NCBI GenBank assembly: GCA_900771305.1 | Contig: CAAGNL010000159.1 | Span: forward strand, 1-7,868 | Reading direction: 5' to 3' | DNA length: 7,868 bases | From: Kiritimatiellia bacterium | GTDB lineage: Bacteria; Verrucomicrobiota; Kiritimatiellia; RFP12; UBA1067 | Part shown: positions 1-6,186 of the stretch, piece after piece | How the letters are laid out: each line of letters begins with the position of its first letter | Numbering within the stretch: position 1 is the stretch's first letter | Notes under the pieces: model-generated | Databases searched by the model: none | What the model saw: only the letters and a program-made list of their open reading frames with translations | What the model was told of the DNA's origin: nothing | Translations under genes and position numbers: made by a program

Positions 1-1
1 C

Positions 2-451
<450 letters not shown>

Positions 452-473
452 TTGGCCTCAGCGCGCTGAAGAC

Positions 474-510
474 GACGCCGTGCGGTTTCCTGCGCGGCGT
501 TGTTTTTTTT
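474..510 (+). terminator. Intrinsic terminator of the gap transcript
   Basis: A 10-bp GC-rich stem pairs 475-484 (ACGCCGTGCG) with 491-500 (TGCGCGGCGT), including two G-U/T wobbles, around a 6-base loop. It can be extended by G474-T501. It is followed by a T tract (T501, G502, then eight Ts at 503-510). It sits 23 bases after the gap stop codon in the sense direction, as expected of a Rho-independent terminator. The strand opposite has no gene reading into it. Confidence 0.88.
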
Positions 511-628
511 GTGGGGTGGGCGGGGAGGTGGGGCCTCCGGCTCGGCGCGCGAAGTACCCGCGCCGCCCTCGGCGCGTGGCGCTGAACAGCCCGGAGCGCT
601 CACCCGTCCTCCACCGTCCTCCCCGGGC
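511..628 (+). other. Non-coding spacer with a G-quadruplex-type motif and a short tandem repeat
   Basis: This stretch between the gap terminator and the next promoter shows no credible gene. It opens with four G-runs, 513-516, 518-520, 522-525 and 530-533, separated by loops of 1, 1 and 4 bases, which fits the G3+N1-7 quadruplex pattern on the + strand. A GAGG/CCTC mini-hairpin follows at about 525-537. Further on, the 9-mer CCGTCCTCC occurs twice with a 10-base period (604-612 and 614-622). Open frames across it are read-throughs with compositions unlike any protein family. Confidence 0.5.
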
Positions 629-657
629 TTTCCTTCGGCGGGAGGTTTTGCTAAACT
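629..657 (+). promoter_or_regulatory. Putative promoter with extended -10 just ahead of the GH99-like gene
   Basis: The sequence TGCTAAACT (649-657) fits an extended -10 (TGn plus TAAACT, 4/6 to TATAAT). A weak -35, TTTCCT (629-634), lies 17 bases upstream. A transcript starting about 7 bases after the -10 would begin at or next to the ATG at 664, so the mRNA may be leaderless or nearly so. The only good Shine-Dalgarno-like run, GGGAGG (640-645), ends 18 bases before the ATG, too far for normal use, and lies upstream of the predicted transcript start. Confidence 0.45.
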
Positions 658-663
658 GGGGCC

Positions 664-3261
664 ATGAAGAAAACGACACTCGTGGTGGCCGCCGTCTGCG
701 CGGCCGTGGGTTCCCTTTTCGCCGATCCTGCGTGGCGCGGCGAGGCGCTGCGCGCGTGGACGCGGGGCGGACACCAGGTGAAGGAGGCCGTTGTCGGGGA
801 CGGGCGGCTGAAGGTCGTCTGCGGCGGCAGCGACACGCATCTCTACAGCTCCACGTTCGACCTCGCCGCGAAGCCCACCCAGGAATTCGTCATCCGCGCG
901 AAGGGCGATCGCGGCGGACGCGGCGAGCTCTTCTGGATGCAGCCCGGCAAGGGCCCCTCCCAGAAGCTCTCCTGCGGATTCGAATGGATCGGCGACGGCG
1001 AATGGCACGAATACCGACTGCGTCCCTATTGGCAGGGCGAGAAGGAGATTGGCAAAGTCCGTCTCGACTTTCCCGTCTCTGCCGCCGATGGCGGTGTCTT
1101 CACCATTGAGCGGATGGAGATTGTCGACGGTGCGGATGCAATCGCCGTGGATGCCGCGAAGTACGTCGGAGTCACGTTCTCTCTTTCAGCGAAGAAAGAT
1201 TCATTGGCGGAGATCCTGTGGGCAGGAGATGGCGAGAGTGGTGTCAAGAAGGAGACGCTTCGCGTCCCTGGCGATGGTCGAGTCCATCGCTACTTCCTTC
1301 ATTTGAAGGCCCGTCGTGCCTGGAAGGGGACAATCGGCCTCATGCGCGTCCAGACACCCGAAGGCGTTGCCCAGCCGACCGACCTCGCGTTCGTCGAGGA
1401 GGAGCCGGTTCTGCCGCCCGATCTCATCGTGAAAAGCGCCCGTCTCTCCGACGCCTTCAATCGCGTGGGAACGCCCACGCCGTTGACGATTCTGCTCGAG
1501 AACCTTGGCACGGAGACGGCCAGAACCGTCCAGATCGTTCCCGAAAAGTTGCCGGCTGGCGTGAAAGTCCTTGAAAAGGACTCTCATCTGGTGAAGGATC
1601 TCTACGGCCGCGAGTCCACCGCTTTCGACATTGTCCTGGATTGTTCGAAGGCGATGTCGTTCAAGGCACGTTTCGCGGTGAAGGGACCAGGCGCACCGAC
1701 TCACCTTGTCGAAGTTCCCGTAGAAGTGCTGCCGTCCCTGAATCTGGAGAAGTCCTCCTATGTGCCCGAGCCGAAGCCCGTCGAAACCGATTACGATATC
1801 GGTGCACTCTATTTTCCAGGTTGGTCCCGCATTCAGGCCTGGGCGCGCGTGTGGCGGACGTGCCCCGAACGCAAGCCCGTGCTCGGCTGGTACGACGAGG
1901 CGAATCCCGAAGTGATCGACTGGCAGATCAAGTGGCTTGTCGAGAATGGCATTCGCACGCTCTACGTCGACTGGTACTGGCACAAGGGGTCACAGCACCT
2001 CGATCACTGGGTCAAGGCGTTCTACAAGGCGAAATACCGCAGCCACATCAAATGGGCGATGATGTGGGCGAACCACAACGCTGTCGGAAGCCACTCCATC
2101 GAGGATCAGCGAGAGGTGACGAAGTTCTGGATCGAGAACTACTTCAATACGCCAGAGTACCTGCGAATCGACGACAAGCCAGTCGTGTGGATGTGGAGTC
2201 CGCAGAATATGGAGCGCGACGTCAAGAACGAGGGCGGCTGCCGCAGGCTGCTCGATGTCTCTCGTGAGATGGCGCGTGTCGCAGGCTTCAAGGGAATCTA
2301 CTTCATTGCGATGAAGTGGCCTGAGGCGGACTGCGGCCGCAAGACTATCCAGATGTACAAGGATCTCGGATTTGACATGATAGGCATCTACCATTTCATG
2401 AGCCATGGTGGGCGCTGCGACTCTGACCGTCGTTTCCCATACAGTGCCGTGGCGGACGCCAACTCCATGAACTGGTGGAAGCAGTACGAGCACAAGGACA
2501 TTCTTCCGTTCCTGCCGAACCTCTCGACGGGCTGGGACGACCGCCCCTGGAACGACCACTGCGAGATCTACGGCAAGAACGCGGACGATTTCCGCCGCAT
2601 CTGCCGCGCGGCGAAGGACTTCGCCGACAGGACGGGCGTGAAGCGCCTCTGCCTCGCGCCGCTGAACGAGTGGGGCGAGGGGTCGTATGCTGAGCCGAAC
2701 GCCGAGCATGGGTTCGGCTTCTACGAGGCCGTGCGCGAGACGTTCTGCAAACGGCCGGCGGCGGGCTGGCCGCTGAACTACGGTCCGAAGGACGTGGGGC
2801 TCGGCCCCTACGACCTGCCGCCCCCCGAACCGCCCCGGCGAGTCACGCACTGGACGTTCACGGACGGAGACCAACATGGTTGGCAGTCGCTGATGAACAC
2901 ACGGGACTACCGTGCCGACTCTGAGGGATTGTCCTTCACGTCGACGTCGCACGACCCGGCGATCACAACCTGGTTTGCGCCGGTCGAGGCCAAGGACTTC
3001 ACCCATGTGGTCGTCAAGATGAAGGTGTGCGGTTCGAAGACGACAGCTCAGCTGTTCTGGGCCGGTCCTGGTGGACAGGCAAATGAAGCGGCGAGTCTTT
3101 CGCTGCCGATCGTCTGCGATGGCGTCTTCCATGAGTACCGTTTCCCCGTTTCGAAGAAGCCCGAGTGGCGGTCGCGCGTGAACCATTTCCGTTTCGATCC
3201 CGTTGGCGTTCCAAATGCCAAGGTTGTCATTGATTCCGTTCGTCTCGTAAGGGAGGACTAA
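664..3261 (+). CDS. Secreted GH99-like (WbsX-like) glycoside hydrolase with three repeated beta-sandwich-type modules
   Basis: An 865-residue exported protein. Residues 1-20 form a signal peptide (KK, hydrophobic core, SLFA then D21). The modules at about 21-155 and 163-248 are related to each other and to the C-terminal module at 727-865; each has an [E/Q]-[LI]-[LF]-W strand and a GDG/CDG-xx-H-x-Y motif. Residues 253-361 look like a CARDB/Ig-type domain (LLENLGTETARTV). The catalytic-type domain (about 376-715) starts DIGALYFPGW (378-387), then has NGIRTLYVDWYW (428-439), KWAMMWANHN (463-472), YLRIDDKPVVWMW and NEWGEGSYAEP (668-678). In GH99 the catalytic pair lies in an E-W-x-E motif, matched here by E669 and E672, so an endo-acting glycosidase on an alpha-mannan-like or other complex glycan is inferred; the substrate is unknown. 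An in-frame TAA at 652-654 makes 664 the first ATG. The stop overlaps the ispF start by one base. No SD with normal spacing is seen. Confidence 0.82.
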   Translation: MKKTTLVVAAVCAAVGSLFADPAWRGEALRAWTRGGHQVKEAVVGDGRLKVVCGGSDTHLYSSTFDLAAKPTQEFVIRAKGDRGGRGELFWMQPGKGPSQKLSCGFEWIGDGEWHEYRLRPYWQGEKEIGKVRLDFPVSAADGGVFTIERMEIVDGADAIAVDAAKYVGVTFSLSAKKDSLAEILWAGDGESGVKKETLRVPGDGRVHRYFLHLKARRAWKGTIGLMRVQTPEGVAQPTDLAFVEEEPVLPPDLIVKSARLSDAFNRVGTPTPLTILLENLGTETARTVQIVPEKLPAGVKVLEKDSHLVKDLYGRESTAFDIVLDCSKAMSFKARFAVKGPGAPTHLVEVPVEVLPSLNLEKSSYVPEPKPVETDYDIGALYFPGWSRIQAWARVWRTCPERKPVLGWYDEANPEVIDWQIKWLVENGIRTLYVDWYWHKGSQHLDHWVKAFYKAKYRSHIKWAMMWANHNAVGSHSIEDQREVTKFWIENYFNTPEYLRIDDKPVVWMWSPQNMERDVKNEGGCRRLLDVSREMARVAGFKGIYFIAMKWPEADCGRKTIQMYKDLGFDMIGIYHFMSHGGRCDSDRRFPYSAVADANSMNWWKQYEHKDILPFLPNLSTGWDDRPWNDHCEIYGKNADDFRRICRAAKDFADRTGVKRLCLAPLNEWGEGSYAEPNAEHGFGFYEAVRETFCKRPAAGWPLNYGPKDVGLGPYDLPPPEPPRRVTHWTFTDGDQHGWQSLMNTRDYRADSEGLSFTSTSHDPAITTWFAPVEAKDFTHVVVKMKVCGSKTTAQLFWAGPGGQANEAASLSLPIVCDGVFHEYRFPVSKKPEWRSRVNHFRFDPVGVPNAKVVIDSVRLVRED
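3249..3257 (+). promoter_or_regulatory. Strong ribosome-binding site for ispF inside the end of the preceding gene
   Basis: AAGGGAGGA, a strong Shine-Dalgarno sequence, lies within the last codons of the GH99-like gene, with GGAGG ending 4 bases before the ispF ATG at 3261. It fixes the ispF start. Together with the TAATG stop/start overlap it points to coupled re-initiation. Confidence 0.8.
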
Positions 3262-3737
3262 TGCGCATTGGGCTTGGCTATGACTCTCATCGCTTCGTCG
3301 AGGGGCGCCCGCTCATGCTGGGCGGCGTTGAGATTCCGCATGACCGGGGACTGAAAGGACATTCTGATGCGGACGTGCTGATCCACGCGCTGATCGATGC
3401 GTTGCTCGGCGCGGCGGCACTGGGCGACATCGGTTCGCATTTCCCTGACACAGATCCCGCCTTTGCCGGAGTGGATTCCGCCAAGCTTCTTGAAGCCGTC
3501 GTCGCGGAAATCCGGGGTAGTGGTTTTCGCGTTGGAAACGTCGATGCCACGGTCGTCTGCGAGACGCCCAGACTGCGGCAACACATTGATGTCATCCGCA
3601 GACGACTGGCGGAGTTGTTGGGGATTGACGTTTCCTGCGTCTCTGTGAAGGGGAAAACGAACGAGCGCATGGATGACGTGGGCGCAGGCGTTGGGATTGC
3701 CGTGCACTGCATTGTTCTGTTGGAGAATCAGGCATGA
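3261..3737 (+). CDS. ispF: 2-C-methyl-D-erythritol 2,4-cyclodiphosphate synthase
   Basis: IspF converts CDP-ME 2-phosphate to MEcPP and CMP in the cytoplasmic non-mevalonate (MEP) pathway to isoprenoids. The 158 residues equal the usual family length of about 155-160. The N-terminal GLGYDSHRF supplies the metal-binding D8 and H10, and GHSDADVLIHAL (33-44) supplies the third ligand H42. GDIGSHFPDTD (55-65) is the conserved substrate-site loop. The CDP-binding region near the C-terminus reads KGKTNERMDDVGAGVGIAVH, a KTNE variant of the more common TTTEKLG type. The start is set by the strong SD at 3249-3257 and overlaps the previous stop codon by one base; the stop overlaps tatD by four bases (ATGA). 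No other MEP gene is in the window. The enzyme is normally essential in MEP-pathway bacteria, so its place behind a secreted glycosidase is notable. Confidence 0.97.
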   Translation: MRIGLGYDSHRFVEGRPLMLGGVEIPHDRGLKGHSDADVLIHALIDALLGAAALGDIGSHFPDTDPAFAGVDSAKLLEAVVAEIRGSGFRVGNVDATVVCETPRLRQHIDVIRRRLAELLGIDVSCVSVKGKTNERMDDVGAGVGIAVHCIVLLENQA

Positions 3738-4489
3738 CGCTCTATGACACGCACGCCCACTTTGGCGACGAAGATGACATCGACGCAATCTACGCACGCG
3801 CCGCAGAGGCGGGGGTCTCGCGCATCCTGGCAATTGGCGGCAGCGAAGAACTGAACCGGAATGCGCTTCGCACGTCCGGGCGGGTTGCTCTCGGATGGGA
3901 CCGGGACCAGATTTTGGCCATCGACGACCAGATGCGCGAACTACCTGGGCTTCTCTCGCAGAACAAGACGCGGGTCGCGGCGATCGGCGAAATCGGGCTC
4001 GACTGCCACTATGAGCCGCAGACATTGAAAGTGCAGTGCGATCTGTTTGCACGGCAGCTTGTGCTGGCCGACGAACTGGGGCTTCCTGTTGTCATCCACA
4101 CGCGCGAGGCAGACGACGCGACGTTGGGTGTGCTGGATGATGTCCCGTGGCATCATGGCGACCGACTCCGTGGAGTCATCCATTCCTATACGGGAGCACC
4201 GCTCTTTGCCGGGAAGGCGCTGGATCGGGGCTTTATGGTTTCATTTTCGGGAATCGCGACGTTCAAGTCTGCCGACACCGTTCGAGCATCCGCACGCTAC
4301 GTGCCGAACGACCGGATTCTCGTTGAGACGGATTCTCCCTATCTGGCTCCTGTTCCATTGAGGGGGCGTCCGTGTGAACCGGCATTCGTCGTGCATACCG
4401 CACAGCGCCTTGCCGAGGAGCGGAATGTCGATTTCAATGTCTTTGCGGCGTTGACGACTGCGAATGCGCTCTCTCTGTTTGGAGAATAG
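3734..4489 (+). CDS. tatD: TatD-family metal-dependent hydrolase (probable DNase)
   Basis: A 251-residue cytoplasmic member of the TatD family, TIM-barrel amidohydrolase-superfamily enzymes that bind two divalent metals; characterised members act as 3'-5' DNA exonucleases or AP-type nucleases, others are of unknown substrate. The metal ligands can all be placed: H7 and H9 in DTHAHF, E86 in AAIGEIGLD, H122 in VVIHTREAD, H150 in VIHSYTG and D200 in VETDSPYLAP. Length is near the family norm of about 255-265. The segment that usually reads G-x-H-P before the Glu motif is replaced by LGWDRDQILAID, a departure from the typical form. The ATG overlaps the ispF TGA (ATGA) and a GGAGA SD at 3722-3726 precedes it by 7 bases. 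It is the last gene of the glycosidase-ispF unit; no clear terminator follows, so some read-through into the thiC leader is possible. Confidence 0.92.
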   Translation: MTLYDTHAHFGDEDDIDAIYARAAEAGVSRILAIGGSEELNRNALRTSGRVALGWDRDQILAIDDQMRELPGLLSQNKTRVAAIGEIGLDCHYEPQTLKVQCDLFARQLVLADELGLPVVIHTREADDATLGVLDDVPWHHGDRLRGVIHSYTGAPLFAGKALDRGFMVSFSGIATFKSADTVRASARYVPNDRILVETDSPYLAPVPLRGRPCEPAFVVHTAQRLAEERNVDFNVFAALTTANALSLFGE

Positions 4490-4546
4490 TGCGAACTTGA
4501 CGAGCAAAGGGCGCGACCCAACGGCGCCTCAATGACCGAAGTTCAC

Positions 4547-4575
4547 TTCTCCATTCATCCCGAATATGGTAGAAT
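4547..4575 (+). promoter_or_regulatory. Putative thiC promoter with extended -10
   Basis: TGGTAGAAT at 4567-4575 is an extended -10 (TGn plus TAGAAT, 5/6 to TATAAT). The -35 position 17 bases upstream holds only TTCTCC (3/6), consistent with reliance on the extended -10. The predicted transcript start near 4582 lies just at the 5' strand of the TPP aptamer, so nearly the whole leader is riboswitch. Confidence 0.65.
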
Positions 4576-4584
4576 ATGCGGCGA

Positions 4585-4666
4585 ACACGGGGTGCTGGAG
4601 GACGAGTGTCCAACGGCTGAGAGAACACCCGAGTACCTGATCCGGACAATGCCGGCGGAGGAATGT
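4585..4666 (+). promoter_or_regulatory. TPP riboswitch (THI element) controlling thiC
   Basis: This leader carries the conserved thiamine pyrophosphate aptamer: CGGGGTGC (4588-4595), GGCTGAGA (4615-4622), ACACCC (4625-4630), ACCTGATCCGG (4635-4645) and ACAATGCCGGCGGAGGAA ending at 4663. Stems can be drawn: P2 GGGTG (4590-4594) with CACCC (4626-4630); a short P3 GGAC (4600-4603) with GTCC (4608-4611); P5 CCGG (4642-4645) with CCGG (4652-4655) around ACAATG. P1 appears weak, ACA (4585-4587) with TGT (4664-4666). The thiC Shine-Dalgarno GGAGGAA (4657-4663) lies inside the conserved 3' part of the aptamer, and the ATG follows P1 by one base. By family knowledge TPP binding switches expression off; here blocking of ribosome access by the folded aptamer is inferred, as no separate terminator or anti-terminator fits in the space. 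Confidence 0.95.
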
Positions 4667-4667
4667 A

Positions 4668-5969
4668 ATGACGCAGTTGCAGGCGGCCCAGCAGGGCCTT
4701 GTGACCGAGGCGATGAAGATCGTCGCGGCGGATGAGCATGTCGATGTCGAGACGGTGCGCGCGGCCATCGCCTCGGGTGAGGCGGTGATTCCGCTCAACA
4801 TCCATCATAAGAACGCGCACCCGGTTGGGGTCGGGCGCATGTTCACGACGAAGATCAACGCCAATCTCGGTCGCAGCGTCACGCATTCCGGGAAGGGCGA
4901 CGAGCTTGAGAAACTGCAGATCGCCCTCAACGCCGGAGCTGATTTCGTGATGGATCTCTCGGTTGGCTCCGACGATTTGAAGGCCATTCGACAGGGAATG
5001 CTGGACGCGAGCCCGAAGCCTCTTGGCACAGTGCCCGTCTATGAGACGATCTCTCGCCTGGAAGGGGATATCCCCCAGATGGATCCGTCCTTCCTTCTCG
5101 ATGTCATTCGTTCGCAGGCGGAACAGGGCGTCGACTTCATGACGCTCCATGCGGGTCTCCTCCTCAAGCACATTCCGATTGCGATGAAGCGCATCATGGG
5201 CATCGTCTCCCGCGGCGGCGCGATTATGGCCGAATGGATGATGGAGAACAAGATCGAGAATCCGCTTTATACGCATTGGGATGAGGTTCTTGATATTCTT
5301 GTCGAACACGATGTGACTGTTTCGCTTGGCGATGGCCTGCGGCCCGGCTGCCTGGCCGACGCAAGCGATGCCGCACAGTTTGGCGAGCTCGACGTTCTCG
5401 GCGAACTCGTCGACCGCTGTCGCGCGCGTGGTGTGCAGGTGATGGTCGAGGGGCCTGGCCATGTGCCGTTCAACCAGATCCAGATGAACATGGAGCGCCA
5501 GCAGAAGGTCTGCAAGAAGGCGCCGTTCTATGTGCTGGGCCCAGTCACGACGGACATTGCGCCAGGCTATGACCACATCGTCTCCTCGATTGGTGCGACG
5601 GCTGCGGCGACCTACGGCGCGTCACTGCTCTGCTATGTGACGCCGGCCGAGCATCTCGGTCTTCCTGACGGGGAAGAGGTTCATCAGGGTTGCATGGCCT
5701 ACAAGATCGCTGCCCATGCCGGCGACGTGGCGCGTGGACTGCCTGGTGCCCGTGATGTGGATGATGCCATGGCGCATGCCCGCGCCGAGTTTGACTGGGA
5801 CAAGCAGTTCGCGCTCTGCCTGGACCCGAAGCGTGCCAGGGAACGTTGGCTGAAGACTCGTGCCTTCACCGATGAGGCGCACGGCGACGATCACTGTTCG
5901 ATGTGCGGCAAGCAGTTCTGCGCCGTGCGCACGTCTCGGCGCATCAAGAAGCTGGCTGGCGAATTGTAG
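4668..5969 (+). CDS. thiC: Phosphomethylpyrimidine synthase (thiamine pyrimidine synthesis), short form
   Basis: ThiC is a radical SAM enzyme that rearranges 5-aminoimidazole ribotide into HMP phosphate, the pyrimidine half of thiamine. The 433 residues match the short form common in anaerobes and archaea rather than the roughly 590-630-residue form. Landmarks are KINANLG (62-68), MDLSVG (95-100), GTVPVYE, MTLHAG, SRGG (181-184), LGDGLRPG (220-227), MVEGPGHVP (259-267), DIAPGYDH ending at H303 (a likely metal-site histidine region), YVTPAEHLGLP, FALCLDP, and the C-terminal Fe-S cluster motif C410-x2-C413-x4-C418 (CSMCGKQFC). The start at 4668 is fixed by the SD embedded in the riboswitch. No other thiamine gene is in the window, so thiC appears to be its own transcription unit under direct TPP feedback. 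A stable hairpin follows at 6008-6033. Confidence 0.97.
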   Translation: MTQLQAAQQGLVTEAMKIVAADEHVDVETVRAAIASGEAVIPLNIHHKNAHPVGVGRMFTTKINANLGRSVTHSGKGDELEKLQIALNAGADFVMDLSVGSDDLKAIRQGMLDASPKPLGTVPVYETISRLEGDIPQMDPSFLLDVIRSQAEQGVDFMTLHAGLLLKHIPIAMKRIMGIVSRGGAIMAEWMMENKIENPLYTHWDEVLDILVEHDVTVSLGDGLRPGCLADASDAAQFGELDVLGELVDRCRARGVQVMVEGPGHVPFNQIQMNMERQQKVCKKAPFYVLGPVTTDIAPGYDHIVSSIGATAAATYGASLLCYVTPAEHLGLPDGEEVHQGCMAYKIAAHAGDVARGLPGARDVDDAMAHARAEFDWDKQFALCLDPKRARERWLKTRAFTDEAHGDDHCSMCGKQFCAVRTSRRIKKLAGEL

Positions 5970-6007
5970 TCCTACGTTCGCTTCTACGTGGTGTCATTCC
6001 GTTATTC

Positions 6008-6033
6008 CAGGCCGGCGCCGATGCGCTGGCCTG
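6008..6033. terminator. Stable hairpin after thiC, possible non-canonical terminator
   Basis: An 11-bp stem pairs CAGGCCGGCGC (6008-6018) with GCGCTGGCCTG (6023-6033), with one G-T wobble and a 4-base loop CGAT. It starts 38 bases after the thiC stop. No T tract follows on either strand (AAGACAATT downstream), so it is not a standard intrinsic terminator. It may stop transcription by another route, protect the mRNA 3' end, or mark a Rho-linked end. Confidence 0.5.
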
Positions 6034-6123
6034 AAGACAATTCCGTGAATAGTTCTCATTGGTGTCGGTGTTAATAACGTTCTAGTTTACATAACCTGTA
6101 TTATGCGCACATTGGGATTGTGC

Positions 6124-6152
6124 TTGCGAGAGGACTTGGGAATTGGTAAAAT
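6124..6152 (+). promoter_or_regulatory. Promoter for the membrane protein gene
   Basis: A -35 TTGCGA (6124-6129, 4/6) and a -10 TAAAAT (6147-6152, 5/6) are separated by 17 bases, and the -10 is extended by TG at 6144-6145. The predicted transcript start is near 6159, downstream of the ATG at 6103 and upstream of the one at 6187, so it also argues for the 6187 start. The rest of the spacer between thiC and this gene (5970-6123) is AT-richer than its surroundings. Apart from the hairpin it holds only weaker -10 look-alikes, such as TATTAT at 6099-6104. Confidence 0.65.
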
Positions 6153-6160
6153 TCTCGAAA

Positions 6161-6180
6161 CCTTAAGAGGCCTTAAGAGG
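6161..6180 (+). repeat. Perfect tandem 10-bp repeat overlapping the ribosome-binding site
   Basis: The unit CCTTAAGAGG occurs twice without a gap (6161-6170, 6171-6180). Each copy carries AAGAGG, a Shine-Dalgarno-like core; the second is 6 bases before the ATG at 6187. Because CTTAAG is self-complementary, the two copies can form a 6-bp stem (6162-6167 with 6172-6177) with loop AGGC that would partly hide the Shine-Dalgarno of the second copy. Confidence 0.75.
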
Positions 6181-6186
6181 ATATAT

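Noticed and set aside
1990..3186. A 398-codon open frame on the - strand opposite the GH99-like gene
   Set aside because: It is wholly antisense to a well-supported gene, has an Arg/His/Leu-heavy composition typical of a complementary-strand artefact in GC-rich DNA, and shows no recognisable motif.
3645..3700. The KTNERMDDVG segment of IspF as an aberrant active site
   Set aside because: KTNE-type variants of the TTTEKLG region occur in otherwise normal IspF proteins as far as I recall, and the metal ligands D8, H10 and H42 are intact.
4510..4550. A possible terminator between tatD and thiC (GGCGC 4510-4514 with GCGCC 4524-4528; GAAG/CTTC near 4538-4549)
   Set aside because: The stems are only 4-5 bp with no T tract, so they do not support a terminator call.
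4434..5576. A 380-codon open frame on the - strand opposite thiC and its leader
   Set aside because: It crosses the TPP riboswitch and the conserved thiC frame, and its translation resembles no family; it is a shadow of thiC codon bias.
6103..6186. A 28-codon N-terminal extension of the membrane protein from the ATG at 6103
   Set aside because: That ATG lies upstream of the predicted promoter (TTGCGA/TAAAAT) and has no Shine-Dalgarno, whereas 6187 has AAGAGG at 6 bases and the extension looks like untranslated sequence.
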